From: a virus
IMG/VR virus record: IMGVR_UViG_3300020459_000044
Span: 1 to 31,963 of that record
Strand: one strand, 5' to 3'
Length of the DNA stretch: 31,963 bases
A program made the position numbers and the translations under genes. The notes under the pieces were generated by a model. The model saw only the letters and a program-made list of their open reading frames with translations. It was not told where the DNA came from and searched no databases. Positions 14,418 to 20,787 of the stretch are shown here, piece by piece; position 1 is the first letter of the stretch, and each line of letters starts with the position of its first letter.

Positions 14418-15457
14418 TAAACTAACTCACACGCCTCCTGATAAACCGATTGAATCATTTCTTGAACTCTTGCTTTATCAAGGTTAATTTCAGATTCTTC
14501 TATGTATCGATTTAATATAGAGAGTGTATCTTCAGACTCGAAGGCCTCAAAATCTTCACTCTCTTGGAGTTGGAAATTTTCAACTACCTTAAGTTCGTAT
14601 ACATTACTATTATACAACTTATCGATAAATTTTTCAAATTTCTTAGGATTGGTTTTCTTACGAACAATTACCTTTACTATTTTATCCTCATATTCACGAG
14701 TGTCAAATGTTTGATAATTGGTATCCTCATAGTAAATATTATAGAACATTCGATAAGGATTATCTATAGGAGTATGCTCCAAAGTTTCTGTATCAAAGAG
14801 GTGAAAACCTCTAGTATCATTTAAATCATTCCAGAACATCTCATAAGGATTTCCAAGATAAAAGATTTTTCCATTATCCGATCTAGTATGATAGTGACCA
14901 GAATAAACTTTGTCAAATTTATCAAAAACATTTATATCAGTTCCCTGCTCCATCACATATCCCCTATGTATTCTAAACCCCTTACATTCAAGGTGACCCA
15001 TACAAACAGGAGATCTTGTTTTATTAATCATCGCCATAGTTCTTTCTTCATTCTCGCTGTTAATCCAAGGAACAAGAAGAATACTTAAACCACCTACTTC
15101 TATAGGTGTTGTTTCAGAATAGATGTTTACATTACCATACTCACGAAGTAGTAAATCAATAGCATTTACTTCATTGGTATTCTTATAGTATGCTGTATGA
15201 TTTCCAACAATACTATGAACCGTGCATCCTAATTCTTTTAGTCTGTCAAAGTAATTGATTTTAGCCCACCCTAGACAAGAAAAATCAACACCCTTTCTAC
15301 TATCAAAAGTATCACCCATATCAATAACCGTGGTGATACCTTCCCTTTCTATAGTAGGAAAAAATACATCCTCATAGAACTTTAAAAAGTATTCATGAAA
15401 ATGTTTGGAGTTCTTTCTTGCACCAAAATGCTGATCTGTAATAATTGCTATCTTCAT
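14417..15457 (-). CDS. 47: Recombination endonuclease subunit gp47 (Mre11/SbcD-like)
   Basis: The 346-aa protein has the calcineurin-like phosphoesterase motifs in order: DQHFG (8-12), GDTFD (48-52), GNHT (about 85-88), GHLEC (about 153-157) and GHYHT (about 186-190). T4 gp47 is 339 aa. It is the nuclease partner of gp46. Its ATG overlaps the stop of purS (ATGA), and its stop overlaps the next gene, an example of the tight coupling in this operon. Confidence 0.96.
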   Translation of the reverse strand: MKIAIITDQHFGARKNSKHFHEYFLKFYEDVFFPTIEREGITTVIDMGDTFDSRKGVDFSCLGWAKINYFDRLKELGCTVHSIVGNHTAYYKNTNEVNAIDLLLREYGNVNIYSETTPIEVGGLSILLVPWINSENEERTMAMINKTRSPVCMGHLECKGFRIHRGYVMEQGTDINVFDKFDKVYSGHYHTRSDNGKIFYLGNPYEMFWNDLNDTRGFHLFDTETLEHTPIDNPYRMFYNIYYEDTNYQTFDTREYEDKIVKVIVRKKTNPKKFEKFIDKLYNSNVYELKVVENFQLQESEDFEAFESEDTLSILNRYIEESEINLDKARVQEMIQSVYQEACELV

Positions 15458-15777
15458 TTTTCAAACAAATGATGTTTTGAGGTTCCTGCATTATCATTTG
15501 ATATATCCCCTATTCCAGTTTCTTCAGTCTCTTCTAATTTATATTCCCAATCTTCTATCACAGTATTAGCAAGCATCCTATCAGAAAGAAGATCCATCTC
15601 TTCTCTTGCTATCTCTTCAGTTTCTGCATCAAACCAAAAGTCTATTGCTTTACCTATCCTCAACAAATGAGGTTGAAGATTGGGGGCAATTCGATTGACA
15701 TTATTCATCACTGCATTACCAGCAGCATCTGATACAGATCCTCTCAATCTGACATGAACGAGTGCTTTGAATCTCAT
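15454..15777 (-). CDS. purS: PurS-like subunit of FGAM synthase
   Basis: Residues 1-83 of this 107-aa protein match PurS: a first beta strand (FKALVHVRLRGSVSDAAG), a V-x-x-x-x-x-x-P helix, RIGKAIDFWFDAE, and the family end LANTVIEDWEY, which corresponds to L-A-N-P-V-I-E-D-Y-E. Cellular PurS is about 80 aa and bridges PurL and PurQ in formylglycinamidine ribonucleotide synthesis, step four of purine biosynthesis. The extra C-terminal tail is acidic and probably disordered. No purL or purQ lies nearby, so it would work with host or distant phage subunits to raise purine supply. purS is known as an auxiliary metabolic gene of cyanophages. Confidence 0.85.
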   Translation of the reverse strand: MRFKALVHVRLRGSVSDAAGNAVMNNVNRIAPNLQPHLLRIGKAIDFWFDAETEEIAREEMDLLSDRMLANTVIEDWEYKLEETEETGIGDISNDNAGTSKHHLFEK

Positions 15778-15953
15778 TGTTTAGTCGTGTTACTACGAGT
15801 TCTGTTTATAATACTAATAAACTTATCACCTGCAAATGTGCCACCTAGACAAACATCTATCTCATCACCATCTTTCCAGTTGGTTTCACCATTCATTTTG
15901 GTGTGTAGCATTGCCAATTGAATCTTGTCAATGACTTCTTGTTTTAATATCAT
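15774..15953 (-). CDS. Small hypothetical protein (59 aa) between gp55 and purS
   Basis: A frame from ATG 15951-15953 encodes MILKQEVIDKIQLAMLHTKM, then NGETNWKDGDEIDVCLGGTF, then AGDKFISIINRTRSNTTKQ. It overlaps the gp55 stop as TAATG and the purS start as ATGA, so it fits the space exactly. No family is recognised. Confidence 0.7.
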   Translation of the reverse strand: MILKQEVIDKIQLAMLHTKMNGETNWKDGDEIDVCLGGTFAGDKFISIINRTRSNTTKQ

Positions 15954-16429
15954 TAATATCTCAACTTCGAATGAACAGCATCTTTAATTTGATTATAGTC
16001 GGAAGTGTCTCCACCGTCAACTGAATCTCCAGAAAATACTTCATCGAAGCCAGATCTTTCAAGTATCTTATTCTTAATTTCTAACTGACGCTTTTCTCTC
16101 TGTATCCTGCGGAGAAACGCATAATGTATAATCTGCGTAAAGTAAGCAAAAGGATTTTTGGATTTCTCAGGATTAAAATTATGAATGTATTGAACGCAAT
16201 TTTCGATTCCATCTGAGATCATATCCTCCTTGAACATATAGTTAACAAAATTTGGTTTAAATGATAAATGATTTGCTATCTTTAAAAAACAATCACCAAT
16301 ATAGCGAGGGATAACTGGTTTTGGTTTATCTTGCAATCGTGCAATTTCAATATCTTCTTGATATCTAATTAAAGCAGCAAGAAATTCCTTGTTGTTAACA
16401 TAGTGTTCTGACCTTTTTCGTTTCGCCAT
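15953..16429 (-). CDS. 55: gp55, sigma factor for late transcription
   Basis: From MAKRKRSEHYVNNKEFLAAL the protein matches T4 gp55 (K-Y-N-Y-V-N-N-K-E-L-L). It later has MISDGIENCVQYIHNFNPEK and KNPFAYFTQIIHYAFLRRIQ, equal to the sigma region 2-like part of T4 gp55 (M-I-A-D-G-I-E-A, N-P-H-A-Y-I-T-Q). gp55 replaces the host sigma factor and recognises TATAAATA late promoters, with the gp45 clamp as activator. It is 158 aa from this start, against 185 in T4. An upstream in-frame ATG (16445-16447) adds six residues, but alignment to T4 favours the shorter form, and an AGG lies near it. A sigma70-like promoter precedes it (16473-16501). Confidence 0.94.
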   Translation of the reverse strand: MAKRKRSEHYVNNKEFLAALIRYQEDIEIARLQDKPKPVIPRYIGDCFLKIANHLSFKPNFVNYMFKEDMISDGIENCVQYIHNFNPEKSKNPFAYFTQIIHYAFLRRIQREKRQLEIKNKILERSGFDEVFSGDSVDGGDTSDYNQIKDAVHSKLRY

Positions 16430-16472
16430 AGTGCCTGTTTTAATCATAAGTCATTATCACTATTATGTAGAT

Positions 16473-16501
16473 ATTATAACACTTATCAATTTACTTGACA
16501 A
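16473..16501 (-). promoter_or_regulatory. Host sigma70-type promoter for gp55 and downstream genes
   Basis: The minus strand carries TTGTCA (16496-16501), a spacer of exactly 17 nt, and TATAAT (16473-16478). This is 11 of 12 consensus bases with ideal spacing. It lies in a 100-nt gap before gp55, with about 45 nt from the -10 element to the gp55 ATG. It should be read by host RNA polymerase and would supply the late sigma factor before late transcription begins. Confidence 0.8.
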
Positions 16502-16550
16502 GTTCTCAAATAATATGTAGAATAACTCTGTCAGGGTTCATGAAAAGGCT

Positions 16551-16958
16551 TTAGCTTGTTTCTTTATTTTGATTAGACTTATATATTTTCTCTAAGATAT
16601 CTTTAGCATCATTTACAGAAGAGATATATCCCATTTTTCTACTTAGTTTAGGCTGGCCTTTTCTATCTCTTGCTTGGTCTTGAACAAATTGTTGAAACAT
16701 ATTGATCATTTGAAGATCTGAAGATTCAGACATCGTTAAAACATTATCCATATTAATAATAAACATATCATCTTTGGTAGTCTTTAACCAAGGTTCTACT
16801 TTATAACCAACGATTCCACCTCTTGATTTTATTTCAACAGTAGTAATGGGGTAAGATATTACAAGCATCGTGCGATCTTCTTCTTCAGAGGCTGCTACTT
16901 TAGCAAAGATCTCTTCACCATTTTTAAATTTAATTGTTGCGTAAAAATCGTCTTCCAT
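16551..16958 (-). CDS. Hypothetical protein with Sm/LSm-like N-terminal barrel
   Basis: The 135-aa protein begins MEDDFYATIKFKNGEEIFAK and continues with alternating beta-strand segments (TMLVISYPITTVEIKS, GYKVEPWLKT, DMFIINMDNVL), then a helical, Lys-rich C-terminus. The strand pattern with K-N-G-E-E-I-x-A-x-V resembles a small Sm/Hfq-like barrel, but the similarity is weak and RNA binding is not shown. It starts 2 nt after the uvsW stop and is the last gene before the gp55 promoter. Conservation next to uvsW and gene 55 in marine T4-like phages would suggest a role in transcription or recombination. Confidence 0.6.
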   Translation of the reverse strand: MEDDFYATIKFKNGEEIFAKVAASEEEDRTMLVISYPITTVEIKSRGGIVGYKVEPWLKTTKDDMFIINMDNVLTMSESSDLQMINMFQQFVQDQARDRKGQPKLSRKMGYISSVNDAKDILEKIYKSNQNKETS

Positions 16959-16960
16959 AA

Positions 16961-18436
16961 TTATTTTTTTAATTGAATTGTTATTATCTCATAATTAAAA
17001 TTTTCTTCGTTATAGATTTTAATTCTCTCTATGAGGTGATTTAAGGTATAGTTTTTTCTTGATTTCTGGGAGCAGTCGTCGGCAATATCATAAAGGATTG
17101 CTTTAATTTTATTAGATCCTTTTCTGAGAACTCGACCAATTGATTGGAGATTTCTGATCCTAGATTTTGATGGAGAGGCAAAAATAATATTATGGAGATT
17201 TTTAATATTGATCCCTGTAGAAAATGTTCCATAGGATGCGACGATGATTGCATTTTTTTCTTGCTCCGTAATTTCACGAACCAATTCTCTTTCTTCAGCA
17301 TCCACTCCACCGTGAATAAAGAAGACCTTTCTGTCACCTTGCTTATTAGTATTTATCTTATCATAAAGTATCGCACCATGTGTTTCCACTCTACTATACA
17401 ATACGAGCGTGTTGCCTTTTAAATCTAAAGTTAGGTTAGTTATAAATTTATTTCTCTGTTCATGTGAGATGAGATATTGTATTTCATCTTCATAAGTTTC
17501 AAATTTCTGAGGAGGATGTTTCAATACTAAACATTGAATATCTAACTGAGAAAGATGACCTTGCTTCATTAATTCATCTGTTTTCGTTACTTTATATGAT
17601 GGCCCAAACAACCCCTCTAACACCCATTTATGGGTCTGTGTTCCATCTAAAGTTCCCGTAAACCCAAACCTATACTTAGCATGATGTAACTTTGTCATTA
17701 TAGATACTAATGACTTACTTTTAAATAGGTGTGCTTCATCTCCTATAACTACATTATAATCTTCAAAAAATGATCTTTCTAATTTATAGACTGATTGCCA
17801 TGTGGTTATAGTAACAGGAAGTTCATTTGTTTTTTCTTTTCCAGCATAGATACGGTGACAGTATGACTCAGCATTCCAACCATAATCTTCGAAGTCCTTA
17901 TACATCTGTTCTACGAGAGATGTCGTTGGAACAACTAAGAGAATTTTTTGCTGCCTATCAACATAGTATCTTACAAGAGAGTAAATCATCAAAGATTTGC
18001 CTGAAGCAGTTGGTGATATCAGTAGCTTTCTGTTATGTTTTAGAGCATCATATACTCCCTCTATTTGATATTTCCTTGGGGGATGAGAGCATATGGATTT
18101 CATATAATCCGTAACACCTTCATATGATATCCCATTGTTAACTTCAAAGGGAGCACCATAGTATTCATTATCTACAAACTTATAACTATAATCGTGTCTG
18201 TTACAGAAGGATATTATTTTATCGAGTAATCCTATATAAATTCTTTTTGTTCTTAAATCAAATAAATGTATTTCCCCATTCCAATTTCTTTTACGGTATT
18301 GTGGCATAAACTTTGCACCCTCTACTTCAAAAGTAAAGTGGTCACGTAGTTCATACTGAATATGAGGTTCTGCATTAATCTGCAAGAACACCTCATTCAT
18401 CTTTCCTATAACAACATTAGCTGAGGAATCAATCAC
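16961..18436 (-). CDS. uvsW: UvsW-like superfamily 2 helicase
   Basis: The 491-aa protein has Walker A PTASGKS (142-148), VVPTTSLVEQ, DEAH (233-236), GFTGTLD (motif III) and QSIGRVLRKG (motif VI). Its N-terminus aligns with T4 UvsW (H-E-L-R-D-F-F-S-F-E and N-W-D-G-R-I-R-L here ELRDHFTFEV and NWNGEIHLF). T4 UvsW (502 aa) unwinds R-loops and branched DNA, switching replication from origin-dependent to recombination-dependent initiation. The start codon is probably GTG 18434-18436, since the first in-frame ATG (Met13) would cut into the region that aligns with T4. A CTAAATA late-type motif lies 21 nt before it. Confidence 0.95.
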   Translation of the reverse strand: MIDSSANVVIGKMNEVFLQINAEPHIQYELRDHFTFEVEGAKFMPQYRKRNWNGEIHLFDLRTKRIYIGLLDKIISFCNRHDYSYKFVDNEYYGAPFEVNNGISYEGVTDYMKSICSHPPRKYQIEGVYDALKHNRKLLISPTASGKSLMIYSLVRYYVDRQQKILLVVPTTSLVEQMYKDFEDYGWNAESYCHRIYAGKEKTNELPVTITTWQSVYKLERSFFEDYNVVIGDEAHLFKSKSLVSIMTKLHHAKYRFGFTGTLDGTQTHKWVLEGLFGPSYKVTKTDELMKQGHLSQLDIQCLVLKHPPQKFETYEDEIQYLISHEQRNKFITNLTLDLKGNTLVLYSRVETHGAILYDKINTNKQGDRKVFFIHGGVDAEERELVREITEQEKNAIIVASYGTFSTGINIKNLHNIIFASPSKSRIRNLQSIGRVLRKGSNKIKAILYDIADDCSQKSRKNYTLNHLIERIKIYNEENFNYEIITIQLKK

Positions 18437-18457
18437 ATAGGCCCATGAATCTAATTC

Positions 18458-18464
18458 TATTTAG
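18458..18464 (-). promoter_or_regulatory. CTAAATA late-type motif before uvsW
   Basis: The minus strand reads CTAAATAG, 21 nt before the GTG start of uvsW, the same spacing class as the copies before gp19, gp20 and gp3. A TTGACA (18470-18475) lies just upstream, but no good TATAAT is found 17 nt from it. In T4 uvsW has a late promoter, which fits. Confidence 0.4.
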
Positions 18465-18473
18465 ATAGCCTTG

Positions 18474-18911
18474 TCAACCCAATCCAGATTGGAATCTCAT
18501 AAACTCAATTGCATTTTTTATTTGAAAAGTTCTGTTCTGCACCACCTTCAATATACTTTCAATGTATGTAAGCATCGTATCATAGTATTCTATCTTAAGA
18601 GATGAGTTTGAAAGTTTCTCATCTGCATCAAGATACTTGGTCATTGTATCTTTATCTCTTATCTTTTTTCCAAAAGGATCTTTCTGATATACTTCTGGGT
18701 CTGCTTTCCCACTAAAATACTCATACCGTTCATGACGGATGTTCTTTCTTTGTTGTTCTGCCTTCTTTCTTAATAAGAAGATTGTATTATATAATTCAAA
18801 ATACTTTGCATGTAGAGAGGGGATGTTTAAAGATTCTTCATGTAGATTATCTCTGTCTATCTTTGCATCTTTTTCCCACATCTCTTGAATAGATTCAAGA
18901 TTTATACTCAT
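18474..18911 (-). CDS. uvsY: UvsY recombination mediator
   Basis: The 145-aa protein resembles T4 UvsY (137 aa): MSINLESIQEMWEKDAKID at the start, HERYEYFSGKADPE (T4 A-R-L-D-Y-Y-S-G-R-G-D), a central LDADEKL (T4 L-S-A-D-K-D-V), and the C-terminal FQIKNAIEFMRFQSG (T4 F-A-I-K-H-I-Q-D-M-R-A-F-E-A-G). UvsY loads UvsX recombinase on gp32-coated single-stranded DNA. It overlaps the gp3 stop (ATGA) and precedes uvsW, as in other T4-like phages. Confidence 0.92.
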   Translation of the reverse strand: MSINLESIQEMWEKDAKIDRDNLHEESLNIPSLHAKYFELYNTIFLLRKKAEQQRKNIRHERYEYFSGKADPEVYQKDPFGKKIRDKDTMTKYLDADEKLSNSSLKIEYYDTMLTYIESILKVVQNRTFQIKNAIEFMRFQSGLG

Positions 18912-19468
18912 AAAGGATTGTTAGCAGTATCGGTTATATTGTACATAGTATACTTGAAAGATACGTCTGCTGTAAAGTATTCTATGTCAGTATCTGTAGC
19001 ATCAAAAGTCATAGTTGTCAAAGAGTAAGGCCATAATTCATTAAAATTAACATTAAACTTTGCTACCATATTACTACTTAAAATCTGAAGAGTTCCATCA
19101 GAATATATTTGATCTCCAGTATTCTTGTATGTTTTAGGTATTGTAGAAGTGCCAGATTTTTCCCACTCATCAAACTGTTCTGTGCTTTCTGGATATCCTA
19201 ATCCTCTTAACCACTTTTGAATTTCCATGTAATTAGTAAGATCTTCATCTACTAAAAATCTAATATTTAAATCTCCAAAATCAATTTTATCACCAGGTGT
19301 TGGAAGATCTCTAAGTGGGTTTGGTTGTATTGCAACACCAAGATTTAAATCAGGAATGTTTGCCTGATTACAAAAATATGCAACACCTGGTGATCTTTGC
19401 AGATTGAATTTAAAACCTACTGGAGATAAAAAATTCCTATTTTCAATTTGTGCCTTTCTCGTTGCCAT
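18908..19468 (-). CDS. 3: Tail completion protein gp3 (tail-terminator/tube-like fold)
   Basis: The 186-aa protein lies between the halogenase-like gene and uvsY, the gp3 position of T4-like cyanophages. Features include NFLSPVGFKFNLQRSPGVAY, a segment IRFLVDEDLTNYMEIQKWL that resembles the D-E-D-L-x-x-Y-x-E-I-x-x-W signature of gp3, and repeated beta strands to the end. In T4, gp3 caps the tube at the head-proximal end of the tail and stabilises the sheath (176 aa). The start ATG overlaps the stop of a two-codon frame, ATG-AAC-TAATG, and the good ribosome site AAGGAG is placed for that mini-frame, so initiation may be by re-initiation. A CTAAATA motif lies 23 nt upstream. Confidence 0.8.
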   Translation of the reverse strand: MATRKAQIENRNFLSPVGFKFNLQRSPGVAYFCNQANIPDLNLGVAIQPNPLRDLPTPGDKIDFGDLNIRFLVDEDLTNYMEIQKWLRGLGYPESTEQFDEWEKSGTSTIPKTYKNTGDQIYSDGTLQILSSNMVAKFNVNFNELWPYSLTTMTFDATDTDIEYFTADVSFKYTMYNITDTANNPL

Positions 19469-19486
19469 TAGTTCATGCAGGTCTCC

Positions 19487-20620
19487 TTATGTATTTAGTT
19501 TTATATTCATCCCTTCATTCCATACTTTAAAATAATATGCTGGCCATTGACCATAAAACTTATCCCTTGTTGCTCCACCATACTTTGATGTTGGTATACA
19601 ATCACTAATTTGACTATACCCTAAAAACTTATCAAAGGTTGGATCCTCAAATCTAAATGCTTTTGCATAATCCCAGAACGGTGTATCATACTTAGATCCA
19701 AACTGATAGTGCCAAAGAACAAAATTCTTAAGTTGATTGATATAATTTTTAATATCATTCGCAACAAATTCTGCACTACATTTTTCTTGTAAGTAATAAT
19801 CAAATACTGCTCTAGCCATTTCAATGTATGTCTGAGTAGAAGATGACTCTAATGGTTCTAAGAAGAATAATCTATTTCCATTCAGGAATATTCTACCATC
19901 CTTGATTGGATTCTTTGCGACATAATTTTTATAATCAATATGATTTGTCACTTCAACATTGAACATTTCTAAGAAATTATATTCTGCTTCCTCTTTAGGT
20001 GTTATGGTTGAGTTATAACAATAACCAACAGAATACTGATGTGATGGTGATTTCTTACGTGTTGGTATAACAAATGCCCATCCATCAGGAGTTGCCACAT
20101 GTCTGCTCCAAGGATTCTTTGCAGTATTCCAATTTGGTTCTCCTAGAATACATGCATTAGTTGGATTCTTTAATTCTTCATATTCTAGAAAGTCTTTTGG
20201 TTTACCTCTACAATCAAATACAAAATCAGCATCTACATCTTCAGGATCTACATCACCTTCTGTTACTTTAAAATGACCAGATTGTAAGATACTTTTTTGC
20301 ATTTCCCAAGGGCAGTAATGCATTGCCATACTGTCTGATGGGAAAGGTGCGAATACTTTCTTATTAACTTTACCCCAACCTTCATATAATATACCACTCT
20401 TCATCGTGGCATTTATATTGTTATTATACCAGTTAAACCCAGTCGTAGCCCACAATAAACCTGGTGGTTCTAATACTGTTGCTTGACCAACTTTTTCTGG
20501 TGGTATGTTTGGATTATATATTAACTCTACTTCTGAATTAGTTTGCTTCCCTCTCCATGCACAATACAATGCAGTGAAACATCCAGCATTACCACCACCA
20601 ACTACTGCTATCTTTGGCAT
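19487..20620 (-). CDS. prnA: Flavin-dependent tryptophan halogenase-like protein
   Basis: The 377-aa protein begins with the FAD-binding motif VVGGGNAG (6-13). EKVGQATV (42-49) matches the family G-E-A-T-V-P region. NATMKSGILYEGW (70-82) aligns with N-A-T-F-K-L-A-I-R-F-x-x-W of PrnA, keeping the catalytic Lys (Lys74). GWAFVIP (180-186) corresponds to the W-x-W-x-I-P motif but has lost its first Trp. LFFLEPLESS (251-260) is the family E-P-L-E-S motif. PrnA-type enzymes (about 530 aa) chlorinate tryptophan with FADH2, oxygen and chloride. This one is much shorter. The substrate is unknown and could be a host metabolite or a protein. It follows gp23 and has its own sigma70-like promoter and structured leader. 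The symbol is a family label only. Confidence 0.8.
   Translation of the reverse strand: MPKIAVVGGGNAGCFTALYCAWRGKQTNSEVELIYNPNIPPEKVGQATVLEPPGLLWATTGFNWYNNNINATMKSGILYEGWGKVNKKVFAPFPSDSMAMHYCPWEMQKSILQSGHFKVTEGDVDPEDVDADFVFDCRGKPKDFLEYEELKNPTNACILGEPNWNTAKNPWSRHVATPDGWAFVIPTRKKSPSHQYSVGYCYNSTITPKEEAEYNFLEMFNVEVTNHIDYKNYVAKNPIKDGRIFLNGNRLFFLEPLESSSTQTYIEMARAVFDYYLQEKCSAEFVANDIKNYINQLKNFVLWHYQFGSKYDTPFWDYAKAFRFEDPTFDKFLGYSQISDCIPTSKYGGATRDKFYGQWPAYYFKVWNEGMNIKLNT
19492..19498 (-). promoter_or_regulatory. CTAAATA late-type motif before gp3
   Basis: The minus strand reads CTAAATA 23 nt before the gp3 ATG, overlapping the end of the halogenase-like gene. The same heptamer at the same distance precedes gp19 and gp20, which supports a promoter role for the T4-type late machinery with C in place of the first A of the core. 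Confidence 0.45.
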
Positions 20621-20641
20621 ACAAACTAATAATATAAAGAC

Positions 20642-20676
20642 GGTGGGTTCTTGTCGCCCCTAGTGCAGAACCCACC
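20642..20676 (-). promoter_or_regulatory. 10-bp perfect stem-loop in the leader of the halogenase-like gene
   Basis: GGTGGGTTCT (20642-20651) and AGAACCCACC (20667-20676) are exact inverted repeats around a 15-nt loop. The element sits between a sigma70-like promoter and the ATG, ending 21 nt before the start codon. No clean U-tract follows, so it is more likely an mRNA leader structure (stability, binding site or small RNA) than a simple terminator. Confidence 0.65.
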
Positions 20677-20725
20677 AAAGAGTATGCTAGAGCAGTCATA
20701 GGTAGCGAAAACTTACGACTCCAAT

Positions 20726-20754
20726 ATTATAGCACAAAAAAAGACCCCCTGCAA
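20726..20754 (-). promoter_or_regulatory. Sigma70-type promoter for the halogenase/gp3/uvsY/uvsW group
   Basis: The minus strand carries TTGCAG (20749-20754), a 17-nt spacer and a perfect TATAAT (20726-20731). The -35 element lies in the loop of the gp23 terminator and the spacer runs through its U-tract, so terminator and promoter share bases. The next gene begins about 105 nt downstream. Confidence 0.6.
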
Positions 20755-20765
20755 GAGGAGGTCTT
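20735..20765 (-). terminator. Rho-independent terminator after gp23
   Basis: AAGACCTCC and GGGGGTCTT pair in a 9-bp stem with one G-U pair and a 7-nt loop, followed by a run of T residues on the minus strand (20735-20742). It begins about 22 nt after the gp23 stop and closes the late structural block. Confidence 0.88.
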
Positions 20766-20787
20766 TGAAAGTATATAAGCGTCTCGC

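Noticed and set aside
20641-20700. Possible tRNA in the leader of the halogenase-like gene
   Set aside because: The stem-loop gives only one arm; no cloverleaf, anticodon arm or T-arm sequence could be laid out.
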